A stretch of 64,000 nucleotides of DNA, from NCBI RefSeq assembly GCF_910592395.1, contig NC_088317.1, forward strand, positions 5,148,001 to 5,212,000, written 5' to 3'. This DNA is from Lineus longissimus. Lineage: Eukaryota; Nemertea; Pilidiophora; Heteronemertea; Lineidae. Below, in pieces: positions 30,033 to 42,854 of this stretch. The position numbers and the translations under genes were made by a program. How positions within the stretch are numbered: the stretch's first letter is position 1; each line of letters starts with the position of its first letter. The notes beneath the pieces were generated by a model, which saw only the letters and a program-made list of their open reading frames with translations, searched no databases and was not told where the DNA came from.

Positions 30033-31673
30033 TTAAGTCATTGCTGAGATGCGCTTCAATTTTAACTTTCTGGCGCGCTTGAGCCATCGCATTTTGTTCT
30101 GTTGCATTGATGCGGAATCGCGTTGGTTTGTGCCACGCGCGGCGCAATCGATTGACAAACGGAAACGTGCAGGCCTCTGAATATCATTACGTGGTCTGAA
30201 GCAATATTTGTTCATGGGTACTTCGTCTGCTGGATCATACACAGATGAATCAATTGAAGAGGCGGTGCCATCCAGGTCTGGGTTTGGAATATCTATTGCA
30301 GATTCCCCATCTGGTGGATCTACTGCTCCATCTGATGGTACCATCCCTGGACGTTGCACGTCGGGGGAACCAGATTGAGAGTTAGGGGTACCAAAGCGGC
30401 CCTTCCCTTCTGGTGTATCTAAAGCAGCACTAAGAGGGTCCCTCAAATCTGGTCTTGACATCTGCTTGTCTTGTCCACGAGATTCTGGGGTTTCTTCGCA
30501 AGACCTTCCTATAGGCAGTTTCAAAAATTCTAAAGGCATAGTCTCTACCTCTTCTTCAGACTCAGTCTCAGAGTTCTCAGCAGCTGACTCCATTTCAAGT
30601 TTCTCAATGAAATCCTTCTTCTCTGATGTTTTATTAGGATGATCATTCACCCGACGTGGCTCATCCTCCGTTCTAATGTAGAAGCGCCGCAAGTTGTTCA
30701 GATGGACCACTTTTGTTTGCTTGGTTTTCCCATCGAGAGGCACAATCCTATAGTTTACCTCTGATATCTTTTCCTTAATCTTATAAGGTCCCTTACATGG
30801 CTTGTGGAACTTGTTAACCTCATCTGGCCGAAGATGATAGTCTCTCAAGAGGACTAAATCATCCTGGGAAAAAGAAGAATCTTTCATCTTCTGGTCATAG
30901 TACTGTCGCTGTCGCCTCTGAGCCGTCTTCAGGTTGTCCCTGGCATTTCGATGTGATGTTTCAATTTTCTCTCGGAGATCCTTCACATATACTGTTGTTT
31001 CTGGGGAAGCAGAGCCACATGTAGATGTTCCAATCATAAGGTCAAGAGGTATTTGCATTTCAGCTCCGAAAGTCATTGCAAAAGGAGTTTCCTTTGTTGA
31101 CTCATGTATACTGGACCTATATGCCATGAGTGCTGATGGTAATCTGTCATCCCAATCCCGTCCCTTTTCATCTACAAGGGTTGTTAGCATTTTCTTCAGG
31201 CTTTTATTCAGGTTTTCAACCTGACCGTTGCATTGCGGGTGATATGCAGTTGTCCTAGTCTTCTCAATGCCTAATAAGCTGCACATCTCTCCGAAGATTT
31301 TTGATTCAAAATTCCCCCCTTGGTCGGAATGTATAGCCTCGGGTGCACCAAAACGCGAGACATATTCGTTGACTAGAACTCTTGCACAGGTGGAGACTTT
31401 CTGATTTATCATTGGCCATGCCTCGGGCCACTTGGTGAACGCATCTTCCACCACCATGATATAACGGTTTCCCCTTCTGGAGGGTGGATTAATGGGCCCC
31501 ACAAAATCGATATGCAACCTTTGGTTTCGTCTGCCCACTGGAACACTCTGTAAGGGGGCTCTTATTCCCTTGGGTGGTGATTTGTATTTCTGACACTTGG
31601 GGCATGTGCGAACACAGTCTTCAACTAAACGCTTTAAGCCTGGTCGCCAGCAGCGAGATCGAAGTTTGGGCAT
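30033..31673 (-). pseudogene. Gypsy integrase
   Basis: It starts inside the zinc-binding domain with CVRTCPKCQ. The paired histidines lie in the preceding frame (HEGFAGGHLG near 31710), so a frameshift near 31650 breaks the domain. The DDE core is present: HIDFVGP (about 31500), HSDQGGNFES (about 31320) and NGQVENLNKS (about 31220). After it come the GPY/F-like module (GPYKIKEKI) and a long acidic, proline-rich tail ending in a basic stretch. The residues needed for strand transfer are there, but the frame is not continuous with RT. Confidence 0.85.
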
Positions 31674-33072
31674 AGGTCTTCCTCATTCCCAAATGGCCAC
31701 CAGCAAAGCCTTCGTGAGCTTGAACTAAGACTGGCTTTATCAATGCTACTGGGAGAACCAAACGGCTTTGGGTTGACTGATCCGGAGACTTGAAATACAA
31801 AACTCCCTCCTCTAGTTCCAACAATTGTCTCTGGGCCCAAACTGCCCGTGTCCGAGTACTGCATCCTTGCAAAACACTTGGTGGAATTATTGTCTCTTTG
31901 GAAAGGACATGCTGATAAACTTCGTTGATTTCAGGGTCATTGACCTGAGCTTGTCCAATTTTCTCAGCGGTCTAATCCATAGGCAGTTCCACTGGGGTTG
32001 GTACTTTTCTCTGTGGCTTGGACTTTGCACTTGGTTTTGCCTGGGTCACTGCTACACTTGCTAGGTTCACCGACTGAGTTTTTCTGTCCATTGGCGTTTG
32101 CTGATCGATTCTCTTTTTGTCAGTGGGCCCACATGATGGGCAATCTCCATGTTGTCTGACTCTACTGGGCTTTCTAGACAGGGCATCAGCATTCCCGTGT
32201 AGCCTTCCTGCACGATGTTCAATCTTAAAATCAAACTCAGCTAGGCACTCGAGCCATCTGGCCACCTGTCCGGATGGCTCTTTGAAATTAAGCAGCCACC
32301 GGAGCGCAATGTTATCTGTTCGGACCAAGAACCTTTTTCCCAGGAGAAAGTACCTGAAATGCTTAACAAATTTCACGAGAGCTAACATTTCCCGCCGTGT
32401 GGTGCAGTAATTATTTTCTCCACCTTGCAAACTCTTGCTGCCGTATGCGATCACCCTTTCAGAGCCATCTTCTTGACGCTGGGACAAAACGGCAACTACA
32501 GCAAAGTCACTGACATCAGTGTCCAAGACAAAGAGACCCGCATCTTCGGAGAAGTCAGGGTATGCTAAGACTGGTGCCTCAATCAATGCTTTCTTCAGTT
32601 TGGAAAATGACTGTTCACAGGCTTCTGTCCATTCGAAAATTGCATTCTTTCCAGTCAACTGGTGAAGTGGGGCTGCTATCTCTGAGTAGTTCTTCACATA
32701 CTTTTGATAATATACAGCCAAGCCCATGAAAGATCTTACTTCACCCACATCCTTTGGAGTTGGCCATTCTTGGACCTGACGTATCTTTTCAGAGTCAGTG
32801 GCGATCCCGTCCTTGAACACAACATGTCCCAACCATTTCAGACTCCGTCGCAGCAACTTACACTTCACTGGCTTCAACTTCATGTTGGCCTTCCTGAGGC
32901 GCTCAAAAACCTCTCGTAACTGCTGAATATGCCGGTCAAACGATGGTGTATGTACGATTATGTCATCCAAGTACACGAGACAGTACTCTACCCCCCCCCC
33001 CCCAGCACGATGTTCATGAGCCTGGTAAAAGTTGCTGGGGCTCCAGTCAGACCAAATGGCATGGCCAACCAC
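31621..33072 (-). pseudogene. Gypsy RT C-terminal half, RNase H and linker
   Basis: YLDD lies at about 32962-32976. Then come the RT thumb (LGHVVFKDGIATDSEKI, FMGLAVYYQKYV) and RNase H (LDTDVSDFAVVAVL, YGSKSL, REMLALV, RTDNIALRWL). An in-frame TAG near 31972 ends the open stretch; the same frame reopens to about 31621. The junction with the upstream half is a run of 13 C (G on the coding strand, 32991-33003) that shifts the frame between the FGLTGAP and YLDD motifs. Confidence 0.85.
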
Positions 33073-34715
33073 TCATATTGCTTAACTCCCGACACAAATC
33101 CTGTTTTCTCTCGATCCTCGGGAGCCACGCCCACTTGCCAGTAGCCACTGGCACAATCAAGGCTGCTGAACCAACAGGACCCAGCCAGTCCTCCAAGTGT
33201 ATCATCTATTCTTGACAGTGGTTGGGCTGACTTCACAGTGCACTCATTTAGCTTTCGGTAGTCTACACATAGGCGAAAACTCCCATCATGCTTCCTAGTC
33301 AGTACGATAGGCGAGCTCCATGGTCCAGTAGACTCCTTTATGAGATTTTTGTCCAAGAGGTCTTTGGTTGTCTCATCAACAAAATGTTGTTGGTGGGGTG
33401 TTACCCTCCTTGGCCTCTGTTTGATCGGGACAGCATCTCCTGTGTTTATCCGATGTTCAACCACTGTGGTGTGCCCAATATCCAGATCATCCATTGAGAA
33501 AATATCCTGATATTCCGCTATGAGGGAAATCAGCGTGGCACGCTGTGACCCAGTCAGATCTATCTCGTCTATTTCCAATTTTTCCAACAGTTTTCCAAGT
33601 CTTTCTGATTGCACAGGAGATAGGACAGGGTCTGGGGTACAAGGCGTCCCAACACTGGTTACTGCTATGGAAGCTGCAGCCAAGTGTCCCTGTCCGAGTA
33701 TGGGAGAGTATACAGGGTCTGGGGTACAAAGCGTCCCAGCACTGGTTGCTGCTATATCAGCTGCAGCCAAGTGTTCCTGTTCCTCTCCATTCTCCCTGGC
33801 CCCCACATGTTTGTCGTCCTGATGTCCACTTATTTCTGTGACTGGGTGAAACCATCCCAATGTCTGATTGGTCCTCATCCTAATAGGGCTATCTGTGAAA
33901 TTGGCCACACGAATGGGGAGTTTGCCATGGTTTGACTTCACCAAAGTACGCCCTGTCGTGAACGATGTCGGGCCCCTTTTTGCTTCAATCATTCGTGGTG
34001 TCAGATGACTAGCTTCACCTCCCCTAGCAAGTTTTCCTGGCACAATCATCTCAGTCTGTGCTGGGATCTTCACAGATCGCCCAAGGATGACTCGACAAAT
34101 CTTAAGTTCATCTCTTTGGTGACGTAATGGGATTTCTTCATTGCCAACCTCCAATGTAGCACTTTCATATCGAATGGTACACTGGTGCTTTGCAAAGAAG
34201 TCGCTTCCCAAAAGACACGAGTGGCATAGCTTCTTGACCACCACCACTGGATGACAGTAAACATTGGATCCAATCTGTAAATCGGCATCAACCATCCCCA
34301 TAATGTGCAAGTCTTCCTTGGTGGCTGACATCAGGGATCCCATTGCAGGTTCAAGGGTTTTCTTGGCCGAATCGAGACGGTCCCATAAATCACTACTGAT
34401 CAGTGTTACTGCTGCTCCAGTATCCAAAAGCATGGCCAGCTGTATACTCCCAATAGTGACGTGTGAATGCCCAGGCTTGGGCTCAAACACTGTCGCCTTG
34501 GGGTTCAACATTGGATTCTCTACCAATGTTGAATTTTCTGCTGGGCTAACCTTGTTTTCTTCTTGGACAACTGAATCTACATGTGGGGCCACTACTGCTT
34601 CTTCGGGACTGTGCTGCCCCTCGACAATCCCGCCGCCTCGTTTTCCTGCTTGTTGGGGCAATCTTTGGAAATGTGGCCTTTCAAGTGGCATATGAAACAC
34701 TCGTTTTGAGGGCAT
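32988..34715 (-). pseudogene. Gypsy protease and RT N-terminal half
   Basis: The aspartic protease motif LLDTGAAVTLIS lies at about 34411-34440 on the minus strand. The RT starts after a long linker: STGPWSSPIVLTRKHDGSFR, CVDYRKLN, SSLDCASGYWQ, AMPFGLTGAPATF. The frame overlaps the end of gag (34592-34715) in a different register, so a programmed shift or an old lesion joins them. It stops at the poly-C run at 32991-33003. Confidence 0.85.
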
Positions 34716-35567
34716 CGCCGAAATCTGTGATCACCGCCGCAGGTTTTGCAACCATCTCCCTTACTGGTACTGTGGTTTCCCTTTTGGCCTTCCAATCGCA
34801 AGATTCTCTCATTCATGGTGGTCAACAATTCTAATACCTTGGACATATCGGACATATCGGAGTTCTCCGCCGGGTTTGGCGCAACGCTCGCCACTTTCTG
34901 TTTTGGCTTGGCCACCTCCTGCTGGCTCGACTCACTTGCCCCCTTTTTCATCACTAGTTGGGCTGCCTCTAGTTGCCTAACCTTACGAATGGCCTCGCTC
35001 AGGGTGGCGGGTGAACTCATTAGCAGCTGCTGTTTGACTGCATCTTCTGCTGTGACTCCGAGAAGAAACTGGTCAAGGGCCATTTCTTGTTGTAGTTCGA
35101 ACCCACTACTTGGGTACGCGTTAAGGGCAAGTTCTTGGAGGGCATCTGAGAAAGTCTCGTATGTTTCATTTCCACGCTGTACTCTGGCCCTCATCTGTAA
35201 CTTGTAATCCTCCCTTAAGGTATTATGAAATCGCTTCATTAGTCGAGTACAAAAATCCTCGTAGGATAGGCTTTCCTCCAGGTGTAAATTGTTGACCGCA
35301 ACATAAGCCTGATGTTCTAGTCTTGAAAGGAGTTGTTCCCGACGCTGTTCATCAGGGATCTTGGCTAACTTCAAAAAGTTGTCAAACCTTTCCAGCCAAA
35401 TTCGGAAGTTTTGATTTGACTGGAAATTTTTCGGTGCCTGAATTTTCATATTTACGGCGGTGGTTGAAGCTGTAGTTGCCTTCACTGTTTCTGGCCCCAT
35501 TTTGGTCCTCATCAGGTTGGTGAATGTTTCCAACAAGAGGCCCAAGGGCCTGGCGCTCAGCTGGATG
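34592..35567 (-). pseudogene. Gypsy gag, main part
   Basis: The capsid-like region begins KIQAPKNFQ...FRIWLERFDNFLK, followed by FCTRLMKRFH and RVQRGNETYETFSDAL. The C-terminal end has two cysteine knuckles, CKTCGGDHRFRRC and CFICHLKGHISKDC (about 34665-34760), which bind RNA in the family. The open frame has no good ATG at its start (a TAG precedes 35567). The N-terminus may therefore be missing, or may begin at an internal methionine near 35512. Confidence 0.8.
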
Positions 35568-35579
35568 ACCTAATAACAT

Positions 35580-38500
35580 AGGACTGAGGGTATAAAGTAG
35601 TAAATATCGGCTTTATACTACTGTTTGAAGGTCAAGAGAACACGTTATACCACTAAAATTTCCAATGCAGAGCTGCCAGCTGGATGAAATATGATTGAAC
35701 TAATCAGCCATGGTATGTAAATATTACAGGAGGCAACGGAAGATATCCCTAGTTCAGTATGTTGTATCGGTAGCTTTACAGAAAAAAAGTGTCAGAGAGG
35801 ATGAGACTTCTCCATGGACAACTGTGGTATGTCCAGGCTGGGTTGTACAGCACAAGGATACAAAATGCTGTGTGTAATTGAGAGGTATCCTGATTTAACA
35901 GAGGTCAAAATAAATAGAAATTACCAGTTTGGGACTAACACCACTGTCTTTTTTTTTTAATAAGGTAGAGATTACAGGAGTCAACAAAATTAATTTTATT
36001 GAGAGAAATTGACCTGTCCTGCAGGTGATTGGAATTTACAATACAAAGGGTCGTTTTTCATGACATTGTGCTCTACTGCGTATTCCTAGTGAGTCGATCT
36101 GGAACCAATCTATCCTTGGCGCAGACAGGTTCAAATTGGCTATATCTTGAATAGATTGAATTGCGATGAAAATCTAATGCAATAAAGGAGCAATATCGAA
36201 GAGACAAATTAATCAAACCAAATGTCCACAGACTCGGACCCTGAAATGGCATGATGTATGCGTGCATATAAAAGTATCAATTGGTCCCATAGAGATGATG
36301 AGGCAATGTCAATATGCCTTGTTCCTTAGTCAGCAATATGCCCCTTTTTATACGGAGAAGAAGGAGAACCCAGATAGGCCTTCACATGTCGGCTTCCAAA
36401 TGTTGTGACGATCAGTGATCGTTTGTTATTGCGATCAGCTGACTTCTCCCTTGACCCGGTTTGACCCCGTTATTGTATTATTATTTCCGCGCCAAAAAAT
36501 TGTTTACCGAGATTTTGCGAGATGTTGGCGAGACTTAGGTAACACCCATGGGCATGTGTGTTCAAGACAGCACTTCGACTCCGTCCGCGATTGAGTGAGG
36601 ATCGCCGCCGGTTCTGTACTATTCTATAGAAGACAACGCCCAGAAGTTCGTAGCGAGATGGTTGAAATGGTTTGAAGCAGCGTTGAAATGGTGGTAACGT
36701 TTTTATGATTGATTCACGCCGTACTTCACCGATAGAATGGAAAATGCCATAATTTTACCGGTGTGAAGCCTTTCACGCTTTACGTACATTTGTATACGGC
36801 CGATGCACTGACCGTGTGTATCGTGCTGTGTTTGTAACGTATCACCAGTTTGTGTCTTCCTCTCGCTAATGTATAGCTATCTGTGCATTTAATTGACATG
36901 GTTTTCTATAGTTTGAGAAGGGGTCTAAAAGGGGGGTGTATTAATGTTTGAAGGTGCATTCTGGTCTTTGCGGACCAGGTGCTTCGAATAGGCTCGCGTA
37001 GATCAGGTCGACCTGAGCAACTTTCCACTCCACTCTTTTAGGCCTATTTTCGATGAATGGGCTGTAATGTTGTTGATTCTCGGTTAGAATGAATCGTTAT
37101 CGTTTAGTATTTTAGTCCATTGGTGTTATTGGACATACTCGAACCTGTTATATAGACTTTAAAATTATAGACCGTGCGAACGGATTTCTGGAAAACCATT
37201 ATATAAAACCCAGTTGTATTTTGGGACTAAAAAGATGTTGTGTTAACCCACGGTTTTAATCTGTGTATGTTGACTTCAGGTGACTGTTTGATAGTTATAT
37301 TGTTAGAAGCCAGTGGGTGTGATTCCATCACTGTCTCTCCGCTTACGCCAGAAGCCGTGTTGACGATTTGGCCGAATCCGCCCTGCAGAGATCGAGAAGG
37401 ACGAGGCCTTGCTGTTGACGTCCCTCCCCGTTTATAGAATACCCGTGGCGGTATAGTATTCTTAATTTACTGGCTAGTTTATTGTTACGACCTGCCGGCT
37501 AGTTAGGACTAGTCTGTTGCCATCTGGGCAGAACCGGTTGAGTCGAAGTCATTTATATATTCCTAGCTAGCGGTCAGGTTGCTTCAGTCAGCCTGAGTCA
37601 ATGTTACAGACTGTTTGTGTTGTAGCACGTTTTGAGTTGTGAGAAGCATTTTAGTATATATCCCTTAGCGGAAAAAACTTGTATTGATATATTCCCCTTG
37701 GCGGGAAGATAATTTGATATATATATATAATCTACTACGCCCTTCTACTGACGTTCCGGGCTGGAAGACCGAAGTCTGCAATCGAACACGAGACGGAGGA
37801 TAGCCTGTTGTAGATGCCGGAGAAGAGACACCGCAATCGTGTGTAAAACTAGTACGGAGCCGCTGGCTCTAGGCTGAAGCATTTACAGCTGTAGTGAATT
37901 GTAGGTATCTTATGATAGCTTGTACCATATAAATATACAGTCCTCTTCAAAAAGTAATTAACCTCTGGCATAGTTATCTTATCGTCATCTTGTCAATTCG
38001 TTGATCGCCAGAACACCAAATGGCTCGAACCAACTGTACTATCACTACTATAAATTTAAAATGCGTGCTCCTCCTACATGTAGCAATGTCTCGGCCAAAA
38101 AGGCACTTAGTCGACAGGCAAGTTAGAAGTTCAGCACCGTGAGCAGCTCTTTGGTAAGCCATGTCAGGTTCTGCGCGCCTCTTCAGATACGTCATCAAGT
38201 ATTGAAAGCTGTGGTGAGCTGAGCACATAAAAAGACCATGGTCACCTTAATTTGAAAATCCCTTCATAATCAAGGGCTACCTCTGACTAAAACAGCACAA
38301 TAGACCACCAATTTGACCCCAGCTCCTAACTGCGGGGAAAACCCAAGTCCAGCAACCAAAAGTTCCAAAAATACATTTTTTTTTACATTTGAACTGCACA
38401 CATGCGTTTGTTTACAATTTCATTTCCCGCGAAATCTCGAAAATCAGGTGACCTGCAATCGTGGATTGAAAATAACATTAACCTGGGTTCAGCAGGTCAG

Positions 38501-38709
38501 CAGGTATACCGGCTGTTCCAATCATCCCCCTACAGCCAGCTGTTCAAAAGGTAATGTTATTCAACCCACAGGGAGTGCAGGTAATTGATTAAGCCCCTGC
38601 ATAACTTAACAGCAATGCCAATGGCTTGGCTTCTGTGAGTGGTAAGGAGAATTGACAGTTTTTTTATGGGAGTAACATTATTGTGTTGCTTAAAACGTCT
38701 ACTTTTTGG
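35580..38709. other. Unresolved repeat-like DNA inside the Gypsy composite
   Basis: No convincing gene. At 36401 TGTTGTGACG, preceded by CGGCTTCCAAA, looks like an LTR/primer-site boundary for a minus-strand element, and 37483 (TGTTACGACCTGCC) also has an LTR-like start. At 37940 ACAGTCCTCTTCAAAAAGTA looks like a Tc1/mariner end, but no partner was found. The minus frame at 37974-38228 is not recognised. Confidence 0.35.
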
Positions 38710-40310
38710 CTCACCGTAGGGGAGTCTATACAATACCGCAGTGTCCGTCGTCCGTCGTCGTCCGTCGTCGTCCGTCGTCGTCGTCGTCGTCGTTGTCCGT
38801 CGTATCCTAGTTCAAAAACAGTGGCACGTTTTTTAACCGCTAGGCCTATGAACTTAAAACTTTGTACACATGACCCCCTAGGTCAGATGACCCGTGACAC
38901 TAAATTTCTGTCCGATTTGATTCTCTACTTGGCCACCAGGGGGCCAAATGTGGATATCTAAAAAGTGTGATATCTCGCTTATTAGAAACTTGTTTTCGAT
39001 AAAACTTTTGTGGTAGGTACTCATAGCAAGGATACATCATATATCTTACAGGTTTTTAATTTGATCTACTTTTCAAGGTCGCAGAGGTCAAATGGCGTGA
39101 ATTGGCCGTTTGAGTGTAACTATGGCACGTTTCTCAATCACCAAAGCTATGAGCTTGAAACTTAGTACATATAACCCCCTATATCAGATAACCTCTGGTG
39201 CTGAATTTCAGCCTGATCTGATACTTGACTTTGCCACCAGGGGGCCAAAACAGAAAAAGTAAGAAGTGCAATAGCCTGCTTACTAGCAAATTGTTTTTGA
39301 TGAAATTTTTATGGCAGGGACCCCTAGCAAGGTTACCTCAGATGTTGCACGATTTTTCGGATTTGACCTACTTTTTAAGGTCGCAGAGGTCAAATGGCGT
39401 AAATTTGCCGTTTGAGTGTAACTATGGCACGTTTCTCAACCGCAACAGTAATGAACTTGAAACTTTGAACAAATGACCCCCTAGGTCAGTTGACCTTTTA
39501 CACTGAATTTTGGTTCGGTCTGATTATTGACTTGGCCACCAGGGGGCCCAAACTCAAAACTCAAAAAGTGTGATTTCTCGCTTATTACTGATTTGTTTTT
39601 GATAAAAGTTTCATGGTAGGTACTCCTAGCAAGGATACATCACATATCTTACGGGTTTTTGATTTGACCCACCTTTCAAGTTCACAGAGGTCAAAGTTGA
39701 AAACTTTACCGTTCTTGGTACGTTTTGTCGTTGTTCAATGTAAAGAGTTTTAATTTTGTGTAATGATGCATCTAAGAAGCCACTATTTGTATGCCAAGTT
39801 TCAGCCAGATCGGAATTCAAATATGGCCGAAATTGCATGTTTTGTGGGTTTTTTCCTCGTATTGTGGCAATCCAAAGGTCGTGAGTTCAAACCCCGGTCA
39901 GGGACAGCCAAACATATTTTTATTTTTCATCTTTTCCTTTTTTCTTTTCTGAGTTCTATCTTACATTTTCTTCATTTTTTGATTTATTTGGTGCCATAGA
40001 TTTAATTAGGCGGCCATCTTGGAAATCGTTTTTTGCCGATTGCTGTAGTGTAACGAGTGATGAAATTGTTATGGTCAGGTGGATGTGTCTACATCACATA
40101 TCACCCTGGTTTGTTATTTGACCTACCTGTCAGGGTCACTGAGGTCAAAGTTAAAAATATATTCACCATTGTCATACTGTAGCACTTTCTGTAACTGTCT
40201 ACTAAAAATACTTACGGTGAGCACAATGGCCCCTGGCCGTTTCATTACTCATGTAAGAATCGTAGTACTAATAATAACTTCAACTCATTTTCCGGTTATG
40301 ATAACACAAC
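38710..40310 (+). mobile_element. Long form of the CGT-microsatellite element with three 302-bp monomers
   Basis: Ends CTCACCGTA (38710) and TACGGTGAG (to 40221) are inverted. A (CGT)n-rich tract at 38745-38800 follows the left end. GGCACGTTT recurs at 38822, 39124 and 39426, so the period is 302 bp. Each monomer carries GCCACCAGGGGGCC, a GCAAGG.TACCTCA-like box and GGTCGCAGAGGTCAAATGG. Homology with the receptor flanks goes past the right end (ATGGCCCCTGGCCGTTT). There is no transposase frame. Confidence 0.8.
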
Positions 40311-41865
40311 ACGCATCTTCATGATCATGATCTTTCTCAAACTAACTGAATTACCTAATCGCCTTGGACGCACAACCTAACCACATATCAATCCGCCCCG
40401 ACGATCGACACATCCATTCGATTCGAGAACACTCGATAGAGTTTGATAAATAAACTAGAACTGAGATTTCACAGGAGCACCTGTGAATTCATGACTCCAG
40501 GATTGTTTTGAGGGCGATATCGTAAGAGTTGGTCTTGAGTATGGGGACCTGTGATGGTCCGTGTCTGTGAGGCACCTGGGCCTGGGGAGAGAAGACCAGT
40601 TGAACGATGGGATCTGACACGGACACTACTAGTATTGATCTCATTATATGAATATCATTTAATTACAAACAAGTGAAAACAGATCATATCATATTCCTTG
40701 GCATAAATTAAAATAGGAGTGCGGGAACAAGGTTGTTTAGCAGGAGCAAAGCGAGAAGATTTTGCGCCGTCGTATTCCGATTTGACTGGTTAGTGGTGAA
40801 ATTTGCTTTTAATTCTGCAAATTAACATATTTGTTTTACAAGTTCTAACGTTGTCTGAATTAAAGATGCTTTCCCAATGCTTGACTGGTCTGGCAAGAGG
40901 CATTGCCAGGAAAACGTGACGTCATTTTGGCCATTCTTCTTACCGCACGCCCTCCCTCTCCGTAAAACTTCCTGACATGGTGTGAAGTGGGAGGGCGCAC
41001 AATGGGAACCACACTGCCGCGATGTTAATAGCTTCTATTTATAGAATTCAGCGGCAGAGATTTTAAGCACGGAAAAAGTAGATTAACTCGGCTAATCTCA
41101 ATGGATTTTACTCAGGAATGTTTTCAAGGCGAGAGAAACATCTGATTTAAGTCCTGCGCTTATTGGATTTCATGTTCATGCCGAAGATTGGCCATAAACG
41201 TGGACAAAAAGAGTGCATTATCGAGTGTTGGAGAGGTCACGTGATTGGACGAGAAACCTGAGCGAAAACAATACTGACTCCAGCTCCCAGTCATAACAAA
41301 GTTTTCGTGCTTTTACAAGCTGTCAACATCAATGGCTATAATATACTCCTGCAGAATAGTAGAACTAATAGAACTAATTTCCGAAGTTTCCAATAGTTTG
41401 AACACAAATCAGAACATCACCCATCAGCTGGACTCAGATCTGCATAAATTACGATAAATAATGAGGTCGTCGCTTCAATTTCGCAAAGAAAGTTGACTCC
41501 ATTAGAAGGTTGTTTTGACCAAATTCCGTTGAACTCATCGTTATGAGGGCATTTGAACACATTCTCGTTGATCTTTTCCATAAACGTGTGAAGTTTCGTA
41601 CCAAAATACATTTCCGTAAAGGCTTAAAAAAGAAAATTTGTCACTTACAAAATCAGAAATAGAAAGGTCACCGCCATTTTCTTGATGATAGTAGGCTACT
41701 CCAGGTATAACCTCGGCGGGAAATTTAAAGTGGAATCATCCGGGGTCAAACAACAGTTTTGCTCACTACCGCCAACTGGTGATATAAATCGACACTAATC
41801 TATTTTATATCAAAACTTCTGTATCATGAAGACCTTTTCAACTTTATTTCAAGCTTTTATCTGCT
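40311..41865. other. Unassigned non-coding DNA
   Basis: No gene, RNA or repeat structure that I can support. Scattered short frames only. Confidence 0.3.
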
Positions 41866-42125
41866 GGAATAGAGCGTCAAAAAATTGTTTTTTCATTTAC
41901 GCATTTTGCCCCCTGGGGAGCTGAATTTGAGTCGAATCGCCCAAATTTTTTTCCGTAAGCAACATTTTCTGCGGTGTTTATAAGCAAGACTAGATTTGAA
42001 GTGCCTCGGTTGTACGATTACAAAATGCCCAATTTTGTCCACGGATGGATGGATGGATGGATGGACGGACACCACTCGAATAGCTATTTGACTAGCTCAG
42101 CTGACTTTGTCAGCTGAGCTAAAAA
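41866..42125. repeat. GGAT-microsatellite repeat ending in a palindrome
   Basis: TTTGCCCCCTGGGG (near 41906) leads to (GGAT)n at 42041-42064. The end at 42094-42119 reads AGCTCAGCTGAC-TT-TGTCAGCTGAGCT, a near-perfect palindrome. The layout (CCCCCTGG box, then microsatellite, then end) resembles the CGT family. Confidence 0.45.
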
Positions 42126-42231
42126 TTCTGTCATAGCATCAGGATTAGCCTCTGCCCCTTTAGGGGTTCCACCTGGCCTCATCAGTTGCCTCGGGGTAGT
42201 CGCCCCCCTTCCACGTCCTATTGGAGTATCC
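42100..42231 (-). pseudogene. Possible Gypsy gag N-terminal fragment
   Basis: A short minus-strand frame with GRGRGATTPRQLMRPGG and MTEFLAQLTKSAELVK lies about 620 bp inside the right LTR, where a Gypsy gag would start. It is cut off by the palindromic repeat. The main gag (35567 downward) lacks an obvious start, so the two may be halves of one gene split by about 6.5 kb. Inference only. Confidence 0.35.
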
Positions 42232-42854
42232 ATAATCACACTAATAGACCTACTTTCTAACAGAGCACACTTTCTGTCTCCAATAATAAACCCTTCAGAC
42301 TTGTGAACTGCCACAAAATAGGCCTGCAACCACAGCTCAGTGGACTTAACCTGACCAAAATTTATTTATTGATCTTGCAATAATCTGCTCCCCACTGACA
42401 CACTATACTACTATCAATGTATCTGTGACGACATGCCAGCGTATCGAACTCACTTCGGAAACTTAGATCACCACGATTTCAGAACAGTGCATAATAATAT
42501 CAAAAACAGTTCACCCTAACCGGCCTCCGTACAAAAACAAGCATGGGGTTGGTCAATACGAACGCACGTACAATTACAAACGCAGTTTTCGGCTCTATTT
42601 TTGCTGTCACGAGTCTGCAACTAGCTTACACATCATGTACACATGCTAAATTACCGTAAGCAAGTTTCTATACACGTTGCTTCATTGTATTTGACGGCAC
42701 AAACAGGACAAATCTAGCTATGGTCTTCCATTATGCTTACATGCATTGAATCAGAATACGCGGGTCGAGCGCGGCAACCGAGCGCGATGACACAACCATT
42801 CCTGCCTTCAAATTTTAATTTGGGTTCTTTTTAAATCCTATACGCTGTCACCAC
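42232..42854 (-). other. Gypsy leader
   Basis: Non-coding stretch between the right LTR and the possible gag start. On the minus strand it opens with GTGGTGACAGCGT beside the LTR, a plausible tRNA primer site. Confidence 0.4.

Noticed and set aside
36401-37960. A long LTR starting TGTTGTGACG
   Set aside because: No second copy in the window and no clear CA end, so it is kept only as an alternative for the Gypsy structure.
37940-38230. Tc1/mariner element from ACAGTCCTCTTCAAAAAGTA
   Set aside because: No inverted partner end was found and the minus frame 37974-38228 has no transposase motif.
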